Of a stretch of 64,000 nucleotides of DNA, positions 36,138 through 49,037 are shown piece after piece. The stretch covers positions 7,338,001 to 7,402,000 of the forward strand of contig NC_060064.1 of NCBI RefSeq assembly GCF_020283565.1, given 5' to 3'. Source of the stretch: Trifolium pratense. Lineage: Eukaryota > Streptophyta > Magnoliopsida > Fabales > Fabaceae. The translations under genes and the position numbers were made by a program. Below the pieces are notes generated by a model. The model saw nothing but the letters and a program-made list of their open reading frames with translations. It had not been told where the DNA came from and searched no databases. Positions within the stretch are counted from its first letter, which is position 1, and the number at the start of each line of letters is the position of its first letter.

Positions 36138-39100
36138 ATGAAGTTTCTTCAATCTCTCTTAGGTATTCATCTTCTTCAATTTCATATACAATCACTGATT
36201 TTTCAGAATCTCAACTACATTTCCTTTTTTTGCAGGTAAAACCCGTTTTGCAGTGCGGTGTCGGGTTTTGGGTCTCCGATTCTTCAATGTTTCAACAGAA
36301 GAGTATTCGAAGAGGAACTACGCTAACAATGTTGCTGAATACAACACTGTATTAGGTTCTCTCAATGCTCAAAGAAGGTTCCTCTTTCTTTTCATTTTCA
36401 TTTGATTTCATAAAAAACAAATGTAGAAATCAAAATTATCAAATAAGAATATGTTAATTTAGTAGTAATTAGTAGTCATTTTTAAGATAATTTCAGGGAC
36501 ATAATAATTAATCATACTACAGTAGTTTGTTTCATATTTTGAAATTCTTAGAGATAGATGACATTGTATCTTCATTGGGCCTGTTTGTTTGAGATTTAAA
36601 TAAAATGATTTTTTTTTGAAAAAAATCATTTTCAAGAAAATAGATTTTCTTAAGCTATTTTTTGTTTGTTTACAATCATAAAAATCTATTTTTTTAAGAT
36701 GGGGAGGGATGATGAGTGATAAAAAAATGGATTTTGATAAAAGCTATTGAAAATAGATTCTCATTTTGATGAAAAAAATGATTTTTTTACTAAAATCATT
36801 TTTGAAAAAATCTGAAACAAACACAAGTAAGATAAAAAAAATGGATTTTTTTTTGGAAAAAATATATTTTTTTGATGAAAAAATAGGTTACCTTTTTGGT
36901 GAAAAATCTGAAACAAACAGGCCCATTATTTCTGATGACATTGTTTGGTAGGATGTTTTTGCTGAGGGATGTGTATGATGATATGATGCTTGATGGAGTG
37001 AAACCAACCCGTGACACTTTTCATTCCCTTGCTGTTGGAAGCATGAGAGTCTCTAAAATGCAAGATGCTTTCTTCTTCAAGGACCAAATGAAAACCATGG
37101 GTTTGGTTCCTGATGTATGTACTATTTTTTATTTGTTTTCTTCACAAGTTTATGCATTTACAACTTGTCGTTTTCATTTATGCTGTTGATATGGGATCTT
37201 GGATGTGTACTGTTTGATGTTGTATTGTATGATTAAAAAGTGTTTACTTTGCGGATTTTGTTGATAATGTATAGTATAAACTTCCACTTCACAGTCTTTA
37301 TTATTTTTGGAGATCAATGACTAGTCTCATATTGATGATGTAGGTTACCTTTTACAACTTTCTAATTTCAACCTGTGGGAAATGTAAGAACTCTGATCAG
37401 GCTATTCAGGTACTTGTCACCGTGTAATTCTTATAGACAGGCTTATAATGTTATACTGCATTATAAGCACTTATTGCTTCCTCGTCTTTAGATGTATAAT
37501 GTTTTCATTTGTTGTCTTCTAAAATGAAGATTTTGGAGGAGATGAAATCCATGGAAGTAAAGCCAAACGTACAAACCTACATCTGCTTGCTGCATGCGTG
37601 TGCAGCCCAAGGACGCATAGACAGAGTGTATGTTATATTGCTGCTGCTTTAATTTATCATCTAATCTATTTACTATTAATAAAAGAAGGGTCTTGCTAAC
37701 AAGTGCCGTAAGGACATTGTTTAAGGTTTCCAAGCAAGGTAATTAATCATTGAAAAGATAAGCATATCTCTTTTCAATGTAATAAAATCAGAAGCTCCCA
37801 TGATAACTTCTTTCAACTTGCTAAGCAATGCCCTTAGGACACTCATTAGCATTTACCATAAAAGAATGACCCTGAAGGAAACATATCATCTTATGATTTC
37901 GTTTCCTATCCAAGATATTTTTTTAGTTTCCGTGTTTTTACCCAAGTTTCACTGTTACTAGTATTTCACTGAAAGTTGATTTTTTTTTTTCATTCATGCT
38001 TTCACTTAAACTTTGTCAAATCATTATGGCATGGATCATCAATGTGTTGTGTGATGCTACTCTTAATTGCCTAACGAATCAAGCTTGCCTGCCTACAATC
38101 TCGATCTAATTTTTCTTTGAAGTAAAGTAGGGGGATTTCTTATTTCAAGTTGTCTTTTTCAAAACATTTAATTATTCAAATTTATGATCCAGGTATGCAA
38201 TTGTGCGTGATATGACTGCAGCTGGTCTAGGATTAAACAAGTTCTGCTATGCTGGGCTTATAGTTGCACACAAGAACAAAGCACCTTTTACTGATGATTT
38301 TGATGCAAAAGTAGGTGCTGTATCTATTTCTTTATTTGACATGTATTATGCTGTATTTTGTAGTAATCTTTGAACTTATTGTTCTGTGAAAAAAGGTTAC
38401 TGAGTTTGTGGAGAGGTCGAAGATATGGACTTCAGTAGAAACAGACAGTGCCAATGCTGAGAATGTGATGATGGGTGTTTCTGACGAGGAGTTATATAAC
38501 TTACCAACAGCAGATTACGTTAATAGGCGTGGAGGATTCTTGAACAGGCAATTTACAGCTTATCATACTGCATTTAATGCTGCTGCCGACTTCAAGAATG
38601 TTAAGGTATGAAGTGCCATGTCTGTATGAAATTTCATGATATTGTTAAATGGTTCTTGAAGTGTTGTCATCTAGCGGCACTATAGTGTTGCCGAATTTTA
38701 ACAAACTGCTCTATTGTTCTGCAATATGTGATTTAGTACTAAGTGCTGTCAAATAGCGGCCATAGCAGCGCTTTAGCATAGCGGAATTTGAACATGCCGT
38801 TATTTTCTGCAACCTGCGGTTGACAACACTGGGTTCTTTCATGCTTTTAAGTTCGTATTCTGATGCTTCCTGCTTGGGTGGCTTGAAATCATTCAACCGT
38901 GACTTTGAGATATTGGATCAAATCATCAATGTACATCTAGTAAAAATTGGTTAGGCATGTTATTTGGATGTCTATTTGGCATTTAACTCGAATCAATATA
39001 TCCACTTTACTGGTTAATATTGCACATTTCTTTCAAATATTCTTTACCTACATCATTTCGGCTTTACTCGCAGCAAGCAATTTTGGTGTGATGTCATTAA

Positions 39101-41850
39101 ACCATAATGTTACATGTCATTTTTGAAGATGTGTTTGTTTATATATCAAATGTGACATGTATATGGTGGCTAAACTTGTATGGTTGATGTCTAATTTTGG
39201 CAGTTGACGGATGAACTTCTTGAAATGCTGAGCAAGGAGAATAAAACTCCTGATATCTATATTGCCATGCAAGTAATTAGGTAATTAATTATTGATTATT
39301 AATTTCTCTTGCACTATTCAGATAGCCTGTAAACATGCATTTTATCATACTATAGCTTTATGGTAGTATGTAAATGTAGATTAACGAAACTGGAATTTAT
39401 GCTCGCTTGAAGTTAGACACTATTTATATCATCAATAACTAGTGCATGTGCATTGATTAATTGTTTCTCTTTTTCTCGCCTTTGTTGCATGCCATCGTCT
39501 AGGTTTTAACATGTCTTCGTGTTACCAATGGTGAAACATGGAAACCGTGTAGTTACAAAAGAAATAGAAAATTTAATGGAAATACTTGTCAAAAGTAAAT
39601 GAAAATACTTCTTACTATATCAAGAACAATTGTTATACAATAAGTTTTTGAAGCGAGTTATATTTATTCGAGATGCTAGCAACATATTCTCTAACACACT
39701 TTCTAACACAATCCCTTATTTTGTTTGCAATTCATTAGTCTTACCAATAGGAGGAGGGAATGTGTCTTTGAGTTTATGTCGCTAGTAGTACTCCGCTAGT
39801 ACTCCTCTTATCATAATAAAGGACAAGTTGACCCCATAAAGTTTTGTAAACGCAGATATTAAAGTACTATAAAGTGCTGTCTGTGATGCAGAAAGAGAGA
39901 TTTTAGGGAACAACCTTCCTAATCTCTTTATTAAACATTTATCTAACACCAGAGAAAAAATGAAACTTCAAATTGCTACTCAAAAACAGATTCCTATACT
40001 ACTTATAAAAGGAATTCTTGTAACCATCAAACTTGGGCAACTTGTTTGTGGTGAAGTAAGGAAACATGTTTGCAGTTTGAACTTTTTTTGTTCTACACCA
40101 AATCCTCATTTCTTGCTGCTGTTTCAACTGTTTTGTAGTGCATTACATACAAATTTCAGTTTTAAATCTGATTACCATTAATATGCAGGTGTTATTGTTG
40201 TGCCGGAGAGATTGACCGTGGTCTTCAATATTTTGATGACTGTATAAATTTAGGAAAGGGTAATGCTGCAGAACTTTATGTGGTGAGTTTTCTCAAATAT
40301 AATTTTCTTGTACAATAAATACCAATTCTTGTAGTTGAATGCTTATATTTTCTTGTGACAAATGGCCTGTTTGGATGGCTTATTTGAGTTTATCTACGGG
40401 CATAACCACTTGTGAGACCGTTTGAGAGAGCTTATGAAAACAACTTATATTTTATATGAAAATAATTTGACATTATTTAATCTTTTGTTATAGAAATAGC
40501 TTATGCATAAGCATTTATATGATATAAGTGCTTAATTAAGATGTTTTTCCTCAGAGAGCCTAAGTATGCCTTTTTGGAAGTGGCGTAGGCCGTATGTGTG
40601 TGAATTTTAAAATGCTAGTTGCTCTCTTTAGGGCTGTTTGGTTTGAGAAAATGTTTTATGTTTTAATTTTTCTGTTTTCACTTTTAAAGTGCCATTTTGT
40701 TTTTACTGTTTTTCCTACAAATATTCGAAAACTGAAAATAGAATGAAAACAAGTTGATAGTTTTGAAATTTTAAAGTTAAAAAACAGAAAACATTTTCTC
40801 AAACTAAATAGACCCTTAATTTGAGTTACAGTAAATAGACCCTTAATTTCTACTTCTCCTCTAGCATTTAGTGTTTAACGGTTGTTCATGTATGTGTATT
40901 CTAGGAGGAACCTTGTTGAACTCCACTGATAGGAACCTTGTTGAACTCCACTGACGTTTACTAAATTATAGTACTAATTTTTTTCACAAATTGTATAAAA
41001 TGCTTATTGATTAATGAATTATACAAACCAACACAATTGCAGACACTTGCAGAGGGGGCAATGGTTGGCTACACTGAGAAAGGAATGCAAATTTCTCAAG
41101 ATACGCTGGTAGGTTATCATAGATTCTTCATTAACTTTGTTAATTTGCAATTAATTTGGTATGTTTAAAGATTTCAAATTTAAATCTTGTAGGTAAGGAT
41201 GAATGAAAGAAACTTTTTCATGAATTCGAAAATGGGAAGTGAGCTCCTGCTTATGGCTGCTGGTGAAAAGGTAAACAAACTCTTCAAATTATATCCTTTT
41301 GTTATGTGCTTGGTATGAGATAATTAACACATGTCGCCTATGAGTTAAATGTGTTTATTTTGTTTTTTTATTCATAGACCGGAGGATATACTAATGCTAA
41401 CTACATATGGGATTTAATGCGAGCCCGTAATGTATACCCTTCGTTAGCTGCAGTGGAAGCATACTACCAGGGTTTGAAAGTAAGTTATTCACCTCAGCAA
41501 TGCATCATGCTTTTTATGTGCTTTGAGATATTTCTTTTTATTTGTTGCAAAACTTTTTATAGTGTAGAACACATTGATCTTTTATTTTGATTGGGGGATA
41601 GTAATTACTCTGTGCATGTTTGGATTCACTTTTGGAAGAGTCAAAAGACATAGTTCACTAATTATTGTCCTCTTAGTAGATTGATTAGTCACATATCATC
41701 TGATCTAGTTATCATACAATTGGATTATACCCTTGATGCTCACTCACTGCTATGTATGTGGAATTGCAGGATCGTCAGATTCCTCAAGATGATCCAAGAC
41801 TCATGTTGGTTACTCAAATGTATGACAACCTTCGCTCGAGATTTAGGTGA
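36138..41850 (+). CDS. PPR-superfamily protein, At4g35850-like, probably mitochondrial
   Basis: Thirteen exons in phase: 36138-36162, 36236-36377, 36952-37114, 37344-37409, 37530-37627, 38193-38310, 38396-38605, 39204-39280, 40189-40282, 41043-41108, 41193-41270, 41378-41479, 41770-41850; 439 residues. The N-terminus MKFLQSLLGKTRFAVRCRVL is rich in basic residues and lacks acidic ones, like a mitochondrial presequence. Helical repeats follow: EYNTVLGSLNAQRR, DDMMLDGVKPTRDTFHSLAV, DQMKTMGLVPDVTFYNFLIS, EEMKSMEVKPNVQTYICLLH, RDMTAAGLGLNKFCYAGLIV, with the VKP/LVPD turns of PPR motifs. The later half (TGGYTNANYIWDLMRARNVY) is non-canonical. The layout agrees with Arabidopsis At4g35850 (about 444 residues). 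PPR proteins bind organelle RNA, but the role of this one is not known to me. Having many introns is unusual, since most plant PPR genes have few or none. Confidence 0.88.
36577..36924. mobile_element. hAT-like MITE in PPR-gene intron 2
   Basis: Ends GGGCCTGTTTGTTTGAGATT and AAATCTGAAACAAACAGGCCC are inverted repeats, with an AT-rich interior rich in GATTTTTT words. It stops only 27 bp before the exon-3 acceptor, so it probably supplies the branch-point region. Confidence 0.65.
37691..37850. mobile_element. MITE related to 18596-18766
   Basis: The left end TCTTGCTAACAAGTGCCGTA and the right end GGACACTCATTAGCATTTA form imperfect inverted repeats, with internal AAGCAATGCCCTTAGGACA like the CAGTGC(CCTCGGGGCAC) type. 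It lies in PPR-gene intron 5. Confidence 0.55.
38659..38831. mobile_element. hAT-like MITE with AGTGTTGTCA ends
   Basis: Ends AGTGTTGTCA and TGACAACACT are perfect inverted repeats. The flanks GGTTCTTG (38651-38658) and GGTTCTTT (38832-38839) form an 8-bp duplication with one mismatch. Same family as 62766-62908. It lies in PPR-gene intron 7. Confidence 0.75.
39690..39800. mobile_element. Partial MITE
   Basis: TTCTCTAACACACTTTCTAACACAA followed by TTACCAATAGGAGGAGG and AATGTGTCTTTGAG resembles a diverged copy of the MITE at 13975-14140. It lies in PPR-gene intron 8. Confidence 0.35.
40630..40818. mobile_element. hAT-like MITE in PPR-gene intron 9
   Basis: The left end AGGGCTGTTTGGTTTGAGAA pairs with the right end TTCTCAAACTAAATAGACCC, and inner bases (AAATGTTTTATG against AAACATTTTC) continue the pairing. 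The right end is followed by a partial repeat of itself (AAATAGACCCTTAATTT occurs twice). The same intron has a truncated MITE at about 40362-40560. Confidence 0.65.
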
Positions 41851-42051
41851 AATAATGTATAGAAACTTATGTTATTTCCTATTTGTTATGAATTCTATTA
41901 GCTGTTGATAGGTTTTTCTGTTTTGATAAGAGAATTCATGAGCAAGTTACCAGAATTATTCATTTGGTTCATGTATGAGTTGATCCTACCCATTCATTCA
42001 CACGGTCTCATTGACCCGGTTTAAGGTGTATCTCATTAAAATTGATGCAGT

Positions 42052-42150
42052 AGTAAGCCACTAGGTTTGGTCTAGTGGTGAGGGGTTTGGGTAGTACGTT
42101 ATAGGTCCTGAGTTTGATCCTCAGCTCATTGTAAACCAAAAAAAACAAAT
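42052..42150 (+). mobile_element. tRNA-derived SINE
   Basis: Contains GCCACTAGGTTTGGTCTAGT, GGTGAGGGGTTTGGGTAGTA and a B-box-like GAGTTTGATCCTC, then an A-rich tail. Same family as the minus-strand copy at 12640-12716. Confidence 0.65.
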
Positions 42151-42444
42151 TGATGCAGTAGTTCTTTTGTTATCAACCGTTGATTTATTATTTAAAGATA
42201 AAATAAATGAACTAATATTTATTGTATTTAATATTTCTTTCTTTACTATTTTCACTTGTGTGTTCAAATCTTTTTAGTTGGGAATGTGATTAAGCAAGTT
42301 TTTTCCCGATATGAGACCACTTATTTTCAAACTCAAGTATAATCAAATCAAATCAATTTTTAAAATCAAGTTAAATAAGCTTAACCAAAAACTATTTTAA
42401 AGTCTTTTTTGTTTTTTTACAAAGTTTGAAAGTTTTAAAAAAAG

Positions 42445-42737
42445 TTTTAGAATTGAGTATTTGGTCTAACTCATTCTTACAAAATTGGTTTGTAAGGTGA
42501 TGATTGTTCTTACTTATAAATACATTCAGGTCATCTCGCAATCGATATGGAACTTCTTAACACATTCCCTCACAGGTCACAGGTGGCTCAACGGATAGTA
42601 GAAAAACTCTGATATCATCTTAAAATTGAGTATTGGGTCTAATTCATCTTTACAAAATCAAATTGTAAGATGAGGATTATCCTCACTTATAAACATATAT
42701 TTAAGTTTTCTCGCAACCGATGTGAGATTTTTTAACA
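42445..42737 (-). mobile_element. TRIM retrotransposon, minus strand
   Basis: Two direct repeats (5' LTR 42737-42618, 3' LTR about 42562-42445 on the minus strand) both begin TGTTAA and include CGATT/CGGTTGCGAGA words. The initiator-tRNA-like primer site TGATATCAGAG occupies 42617-42607. Only about 55 bp separates the repeats. Confidence 0.7.
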
Positions 42738-43849
42738 AAGAGTCGTCCAAATACTCTACTAGCTCATTTAATCACAAAGAGTACTGCTAGCTAGTACATT
42801 AAATGAAATAAAAATGTTTGATAACATTTTTTCATAGTACGTTTTTTGTTTTTTTTTTTGGCAGCAAAAGATACCTAAGACCAAGGAGAAATTACAAAAC
42901 TAGTAAGTAGTATGGAAGAATGAAACACCTCTATAATCATTAGCAAAAACCTATAGCAACAACTCCTAAGAAAGGCAAAAGCCAGTTATGTCGTAATCCA
43001 AACACAACTCATATTAATCATGATATATAAGCACAACCTATTACATAGTACGTTTAATAACTATTGTGGTTTACACATTGTAAACATTCATTCACAGGCA
43101 GAAACAACAATAAGACAAAGAAAAAGGAAGGCCCACAAATCCGAATAATATCTTGAAAATATGTAGACATTGAGCTAAGCTTTTTTGTTTTTACTACCTA
43201 TATCCGACTTATTAGTCTGTTTAATCTGTTTCGAATATTAATTCTGATATTAAGTGGTTTCAATCTCCTCCCCATCACAATTACGAATGATCAAATCATA
43301 ATTCTCTCTATCAGGGTCAGCGTCAATCATCACTGAACCAACTAACGATTGATACACTAAACTAACCTTGGTTGTTTCAAATTCATAATGTATGTATGTA
43401 TGTATGTGTGGTGTGGGGTGTGGCCGTCCTTACCGACCAATTTCACCATGTCCATGTTCATGATCATGACATGCGCCACCCCCACTCTCTGACTCTGATG
43501 TGCTAGCAAAGAAAAAACACTTGTTCACAAATAAATTAAACCAACCATAGGCCAAGAAATCACATAAAATATACTTCCTTTAGGCGCCAACATTTTTTGG
43601 AAATTTTTTATCCTATAGTTTTGCTGTATCTATGTTTGATGAGTACTGAATGATGGAACATGTGTGGCTGAAATTTTTTCTCCTTCCAGTGAAATATGGA
43701 ATTGGGCCCTAATAAACACAGATCTTTTTATGAATTGATATTGCTGCATTAATTCATGACATGTTTTTCCAATTATTTCACTTTCTTGGTCATATCATAT
43801 TGCGACTCATAATAATACATTTGCTTATACACGCCGAAATCAACTTCCT

Positions 43850-44293
43850 TTTCTTCTTCTTGCTTTTTAATACAAATAAGTGATTTTCACATAGTTTAAG
43901 TCTTATAGTTTTGTTTTCATCTTTGCGATTTTATCCTTTGTTTTGATTTTCAGTATTGTTGTCCCGTCTTAGTGCGGAGTATTGTTGTCCCGTCTTTGTG
44001 CGGTGTTCATTTGTTTCAGGTTTGAAGATTAAGGTTGATCCAGTGCAGATCCAATCAATGACTTTTGTACCATCAACGCTACAGATCCGGCGACATGAAT
44101 GTTCCGAAAACTTCAATATAGTCAAATATGTAGGCTTTTGCAATATGCCGTTTGATGTTATTAACACGGATGCTGTGAGTTTGTTCGCAGATTCATCCTT
44201 TTTGTTTTTAGCGATTTTGATTTGTATTGCATCGATGTACTCTTATCAATTTGAATGAATGAATATCTTTTATTTAGTCAAAAAAAAAAAAAC
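43850..44293 (+). mobile_element. Possible 5'-truncated retroelement with A tail
   Basis: A GC-richer block with a 100-codon open frame (43956-44258) ends in TTTATTTAGTC followed by 12 A residues at 44281-44292. AACTTCCTT occurs both at about 43840 and directly after the A tail (about 44292), a possible target duplication. Near the left, TTGTTGTCCCGTCTT(A/T)GTGCGG is repeated in tandem. This fits a truncated LINE or a retrocopy. The open frame has no motif I recognise. Confidence 0.4.
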
Positions 44294-45577
44294 TTCCTTG
44301 GACCTGCCATGTACTATTACTAGTACTAGTATTAATTAAAATTATGTTGTTGTCGGTAAAATCTTTATTTCAAGTTTTTTAAAAAAATTCGTTCTCAGTT
44401 TTTAAGGTTACCTACGTACAATTTTTAACAATTATAATTGTTTTTATGATAAAATAAATTTTATTAAGTAGACACTAAAGAACTAAAGATAATAATTTAT
44501 AGCAATCCAATAAATTTTTAATTCTTAGTCCATTTTTACTTACCTCGTAGTCGAATTTTAAATTACAGAAGTTTCTTCTACTAAAAACTAAAGAGTTAAT
44601 ATCAATTTTATTTTTTAAACCCGTTTCAAAAAAAATTTATTTTTTAAACAAAACTATATGAAGATATAACTTTTGGTAACAAAATTCAAGACTAGAGCTA
44701 TATGTAGCATCAATTTGATGGGTTTAATATTAACAATTCAATTTGCTTTAGATATGAGTTTTTTTTTATGTGATGGTTGAAAGTGATTCATTTAATGTGG
44801 TTCGCAGTTTTCATAGACTTACTGGAGTATGGCCTTTGCTTATTGTTGTAGTGTTCTTGCTTTCACTCTTATTTTAATTTTTTTTTTATATCCAAAGTAG
44901 TATATGTTATAAGCTTCTTTTTTTATCATGGAATGAAGTTATTTAAAGTAAATAAATGGAGTGTTAATAATCCAAACCCTAATCTAACGTACTCCTTCAT
45001 ATATAATGAGATATCTATATCGATTGAGCTAATTATATATAGATATATATATTATTGATTTTTTTTAATTGGCTAATTTAATTAATAATCGACATATTTT
45101 CATAAAGTAAACTAATTTTTTATATATATAAGAAAGTCTACTAAACTTTTAACATTATAAAGGTGAATGACTAAAATACAATTAAGTCATTTTAACACAT
45201 GCTTGCCCCATCTTGTCTTTTCTGTTTTCTGGCCGGTGGGAGTGATAGCCTCTATCTTTTTTTCAGAATACAAATTTCATTGTCAATTTTGTCAACAAAA
45301 AATGAGAATGTGTTGTTTTAGTTTACTTGGTTTGCAGCTCTTCATTCTTTGCTATGAATATTAAGGGTCCCCTTAATTAAATCCACACACAATTTTAATG
45401 ATTTTTTGTTTCAAGAGTGTACTTAGCCGTGATAATGGGACGGGATGGGACAAATTTTGCCTTCCCAAAATTCAAATTTATAAAGTTCAAGTATTTCCGA
45501 GCCCTCCTAATTCTCAACGGTGATATAAAAAGTAATTAAAATCCCAAACTCATATATAATGGAGTTTGGGGGGAGAA

Positions 45578-46688
45578 GTTATTATACATAAGTGTAATCC
45601 TCATGCATGGTACATAAGTCAATAACATCCATTAGATTGAGCATCCACATGTAATAATCCTAGCCAATTTCAACTCACACACTCACACCTAATCTCACAC
45701 CCCTCAAATTTCTCACGTACCCCCCAAATTACTCGCGCACCCCCAAATTTCTCGTGCACCCCCCAAATTTCTCGTGCACCCCCCAAATTTCTCATGCACC
45801 CCCAATTTCTCATGCACCCCCCAATTTCTCGCGCACCCCCCAAAATTTTTCACGCACCCCAGATGACTTGTGCGCCCAATTTTTTTTTTAACCCCCCATA
45901 TTTCAAGCCTAAACCATTTTGCTGTGGGAATGGTTTCAAAAATATACACTCCAAAACCATTAAGTGCATAAGATGGTTTTGAAGTACAACCTATAATTAG
46001 AATCATAATTGTTTTTTTTTTGTACAATTATAATCATTATTTAAAACCAGTTAAATGGTTTCAGATAGTTATACACTAAAACCATTTGTATTGTAAAATG
46101 GTTTTATGTGTGTTTTTATGGTTTCAAAAATTCTGGAAACCATTATGCTGATTAAATGGTTTCAGATAGTTATACACTGAAACCATTTGTATTGTAAAAT
46201 GGTTTTATGTGTGTTTTTATGGTTTTAAAAATTCTGGAAACCATTATGTTGGTTAAATGGTTTCAGATAGTTATACGCTGAAACCATTTGTATTGTAAAA
46301 TGGTTTTATGTGTGTTTATATGGTTTTAAAAATTCTGGAAACCATTATGTTGGTTAAATGGTTTCAAATCACAATTATTGTTTGTATTCTAATTATAGGG
46401 TTGTACTCTAAAACCATCTTATACACTTAATGGTTTTGGAGTGCATATCTCTGAAACCATTCCCACAACAAAATGGTTTAGGCTAGAAATGTGAAGGGGA
46501 CCAAAAAAATAAAATTGGGGGGCAAAAGTCATATTGGGGGTGTGCGAGAAATTTGGGGATGCATGAGAAATTTGGGGGTGCACAAGTAATTTGGGGGGTG
46601 CATGAGAAATTTGGGGGTGTGCTAGTAATTTGGGGGGTGCACTAAGTAACTTATGCATGGTGCATAAGGATAACTTATGTATAATAAC
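45578..46688. mobile_element. 1.1-kb foldback element with minisatellite arms
   Basis: Ends GTTATTATACATAAGT and ACTTATGTATAATAAC are inverted repeats. Inward, the left arm (about 45695-45880) is a run of diverged 20-bp units of the form GCACCCCCCAAATTTCTCGT; the right arm (about 46515-46645) is the complementary run (TTTGGGGGTGCATGAGAAA). Then AAACCATTTTGCTGTGGGAA at the left pairs with TTCCCACAACAAAATGGTTT at the right. The core is a 101-bp tandem array. No transposase and no clear target duplication. Confidence 0.75.
46051..46353 (+). repeat. 101-bp tandem repeat, three copies
   Basis: Units start TTAAATGGTTTCAGATAGTT at 46051, 46152 and 46253, with a partial fourth at 46354: a constant 101-bp period with few mismatches. 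Each unit contains alternating AATGGTTT and AAACCATT words, so single units can form hairpins. Confidence 0.85.
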
Positions 46689-49037
46689 CAATCCCGAGTT
46701 TGGGTATCTTCATTCTCGTTTCCATATACCCATTTATAGGGTAGAGCGTTGGGCGGGTTCGGTCGGATTCGGACCCAAAATAGCTCACCTGGAAAGAAAA
46801 AAAACGAGAGAGTAAAACTTTAGCTCATCACCGACTGTTTCATGCTTCGATTTTGTCGGATATCGTGTCATGGATTGGTTGCTTCGTTTAAAATATTTGC
46901 TCTTAAGTTAATTTGGGACCAAGATTTGCTGCAGTAACAAAAGCATGTTGTTTCACATTATTTTGCATCTCAACTATTGATTATCAGATCGAACGGATCA
47001 GATTAACTAATTTACAAAATTACTAGAAATGATCACAACCACACGATTCTAATTCGACGACCTTTAGCTGTTACAACATCCTGCTGTAACAGCAGAAAAT
47101 CCATTTCCATTAATTTGTCAATTGACACTATTGAGAGATTAGACCAATGACATGAGAAACGATTCATTTTGAACTTTTGTGTTAAAGACTTGCAACTTTT
47201 TTTTTAAAGAAACGATGTTCAATATATTATATAAAACAAAAAAACTCATAATCTATTTATAAAAAAAAAACTCACAATCTTGCAACTCAGTCGGATTTGA
47301 TTAATAACATATTTAAAATTTTAGGTTACAATGTAATATTAAAATATGTGATTATTCTTAAACTTAATATATTAATCCAACGCAATGAGATTCTGTTTTC
47401 ATGGCTCAACAATATATTGTCCAACCACAATTATAAGTAAAATTTATTTGTTAGATTCATTGAATAAGTCATATATTTAATCTATAATATATGCTAGATA
47501 CATTATAACCTTTTAATTAATCTAAAAGTGAATTTTTACTATAATTGTCAATGATATTGATTAATAATAAGCCTCCAAAATTAGGTCACAAAATAAGCCT
47601 CCAAAATTAGGTCACATTTTTCCCACTTACTTTCCCTTTTTCCTTTTTGTTCCCTCCTTGCACATGGCAAGGCAAGCAATGATTGCCCCTCCTTTGTATT
47701 TTTGCCGTAAAACACTAAAAATCGTAACAAATGCATAAACCACTTTATATTCAATACGAACCCGTAAAGGATCTATGCTGACACAGTGACACGATGTGAA
47801 ACTGTAACAAATAAAACCCCAAAAATAACATAGCGCGGTAGAATAAATACGTCAAGGAATTGTCTTCAACCAAAACAAGAAATAAATTTCATCAAAATGG
47901 AAGTGGTCAATTTGTGTCTTCTAAAATGACTTCTAAAATAAGCACTTTTATTTCAAAAAAATATATTATTTTATATAAGCTTGCCCGCCGCACCTTCTTT
48001 CTAGTGATAGATTAGTCTCCCTATCTATCTATCCATTTCATTTGTGATCTTCCAATCCAAAAAAAAATCTATTTGTCACGTGATGGCCCAGTCAATACAG
48101 CTGTAATTGCTGTTCTTCACTTCTCAGTGATGAATTGACCAATCAGTATTAGCCTGTAAATGAACATGATCTGGCCCATTTCCACGTCACTGCCACGTTC
48201 TATTTCTATATTTGTCTATTAAAAATGCATATCTATTAATTTAGTTTTTTTTTTTTTAATTTATTCTGTCAATAAAAAAAGTTTAGCCGCTTAATTTATC
48301 ATTCACTTACATTTCATTCATTTATGTGTAATTATTTTGAATATAGATTGACACAAAATATCTCGTAAGAGTAGTTTGGTTAGTAGAGTAATTATAATAT
48401 GTGAGTTTAATCATTAAAATATTATATCATAAATAAAAAAATTAGATAAAAGACAATTGGTGTATTTGGTTTATATTTTAGATTTGACATATCAACTTAA
48501 TTTTTTACTCAACTTTTTAGAAAAATAAATAAGTTTTATTAAATAAATATGCCAATTTAAGTTATTTTAATAATCAATTTTTCTATACAAACACTGTAAG
48601 TTGATTCTAATTCTATACATGTATGATAATTTATTTTCATAAGTTTTTACAAATCTCGTACATTATTTATGTTATTACATGCTCTCTCTGATTATATAAA
48701 AAAGACAAATAATCATATCAAAAATAGAAAAATCATCGGTTTCTTTAATGTATATAAATAACCATAAAACAATTTTAAAATGACAATAAGAATAAGCTTA
48801 AATAAGTCATTCATATTATCACATATCAATCAAAGAGCAACACTTGCTTAGGCACAAAAATATAGGCACACACATAAATCAAAAAAAATTAAAAGAAAAA
48901 TAAAATTGTCTCATCAAATTATATTACTTTAATTATTTTTTATTTTTATATTTATATTTTTTGGGTGTGTGCCCAACAAATCATATTTATGATTGTGCCT
49001 ATTAAAGAATTTTTCATCAATCAAAACACTCTTTTAT

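Noticed and set aside
43956..44258. 100-codon open frame as a gene
   Set aside because: It ends shortly before an A tail in a likely retro-insert and shows no recognised motif. Listed only as a possible mobile element.
45700..46650. CRISPR-like array of short repeats
   Set aside because: The 20-bp units are contiguous, diverged minisatellites without unique spacers, in a plant nuclear context.
45713..46691. Repetitive His/Pro-rich and Gly-rich open frames
   Set aside because: They are translations of the C-rich and G-rich minisatellite arms of the foldback element, not proteins.
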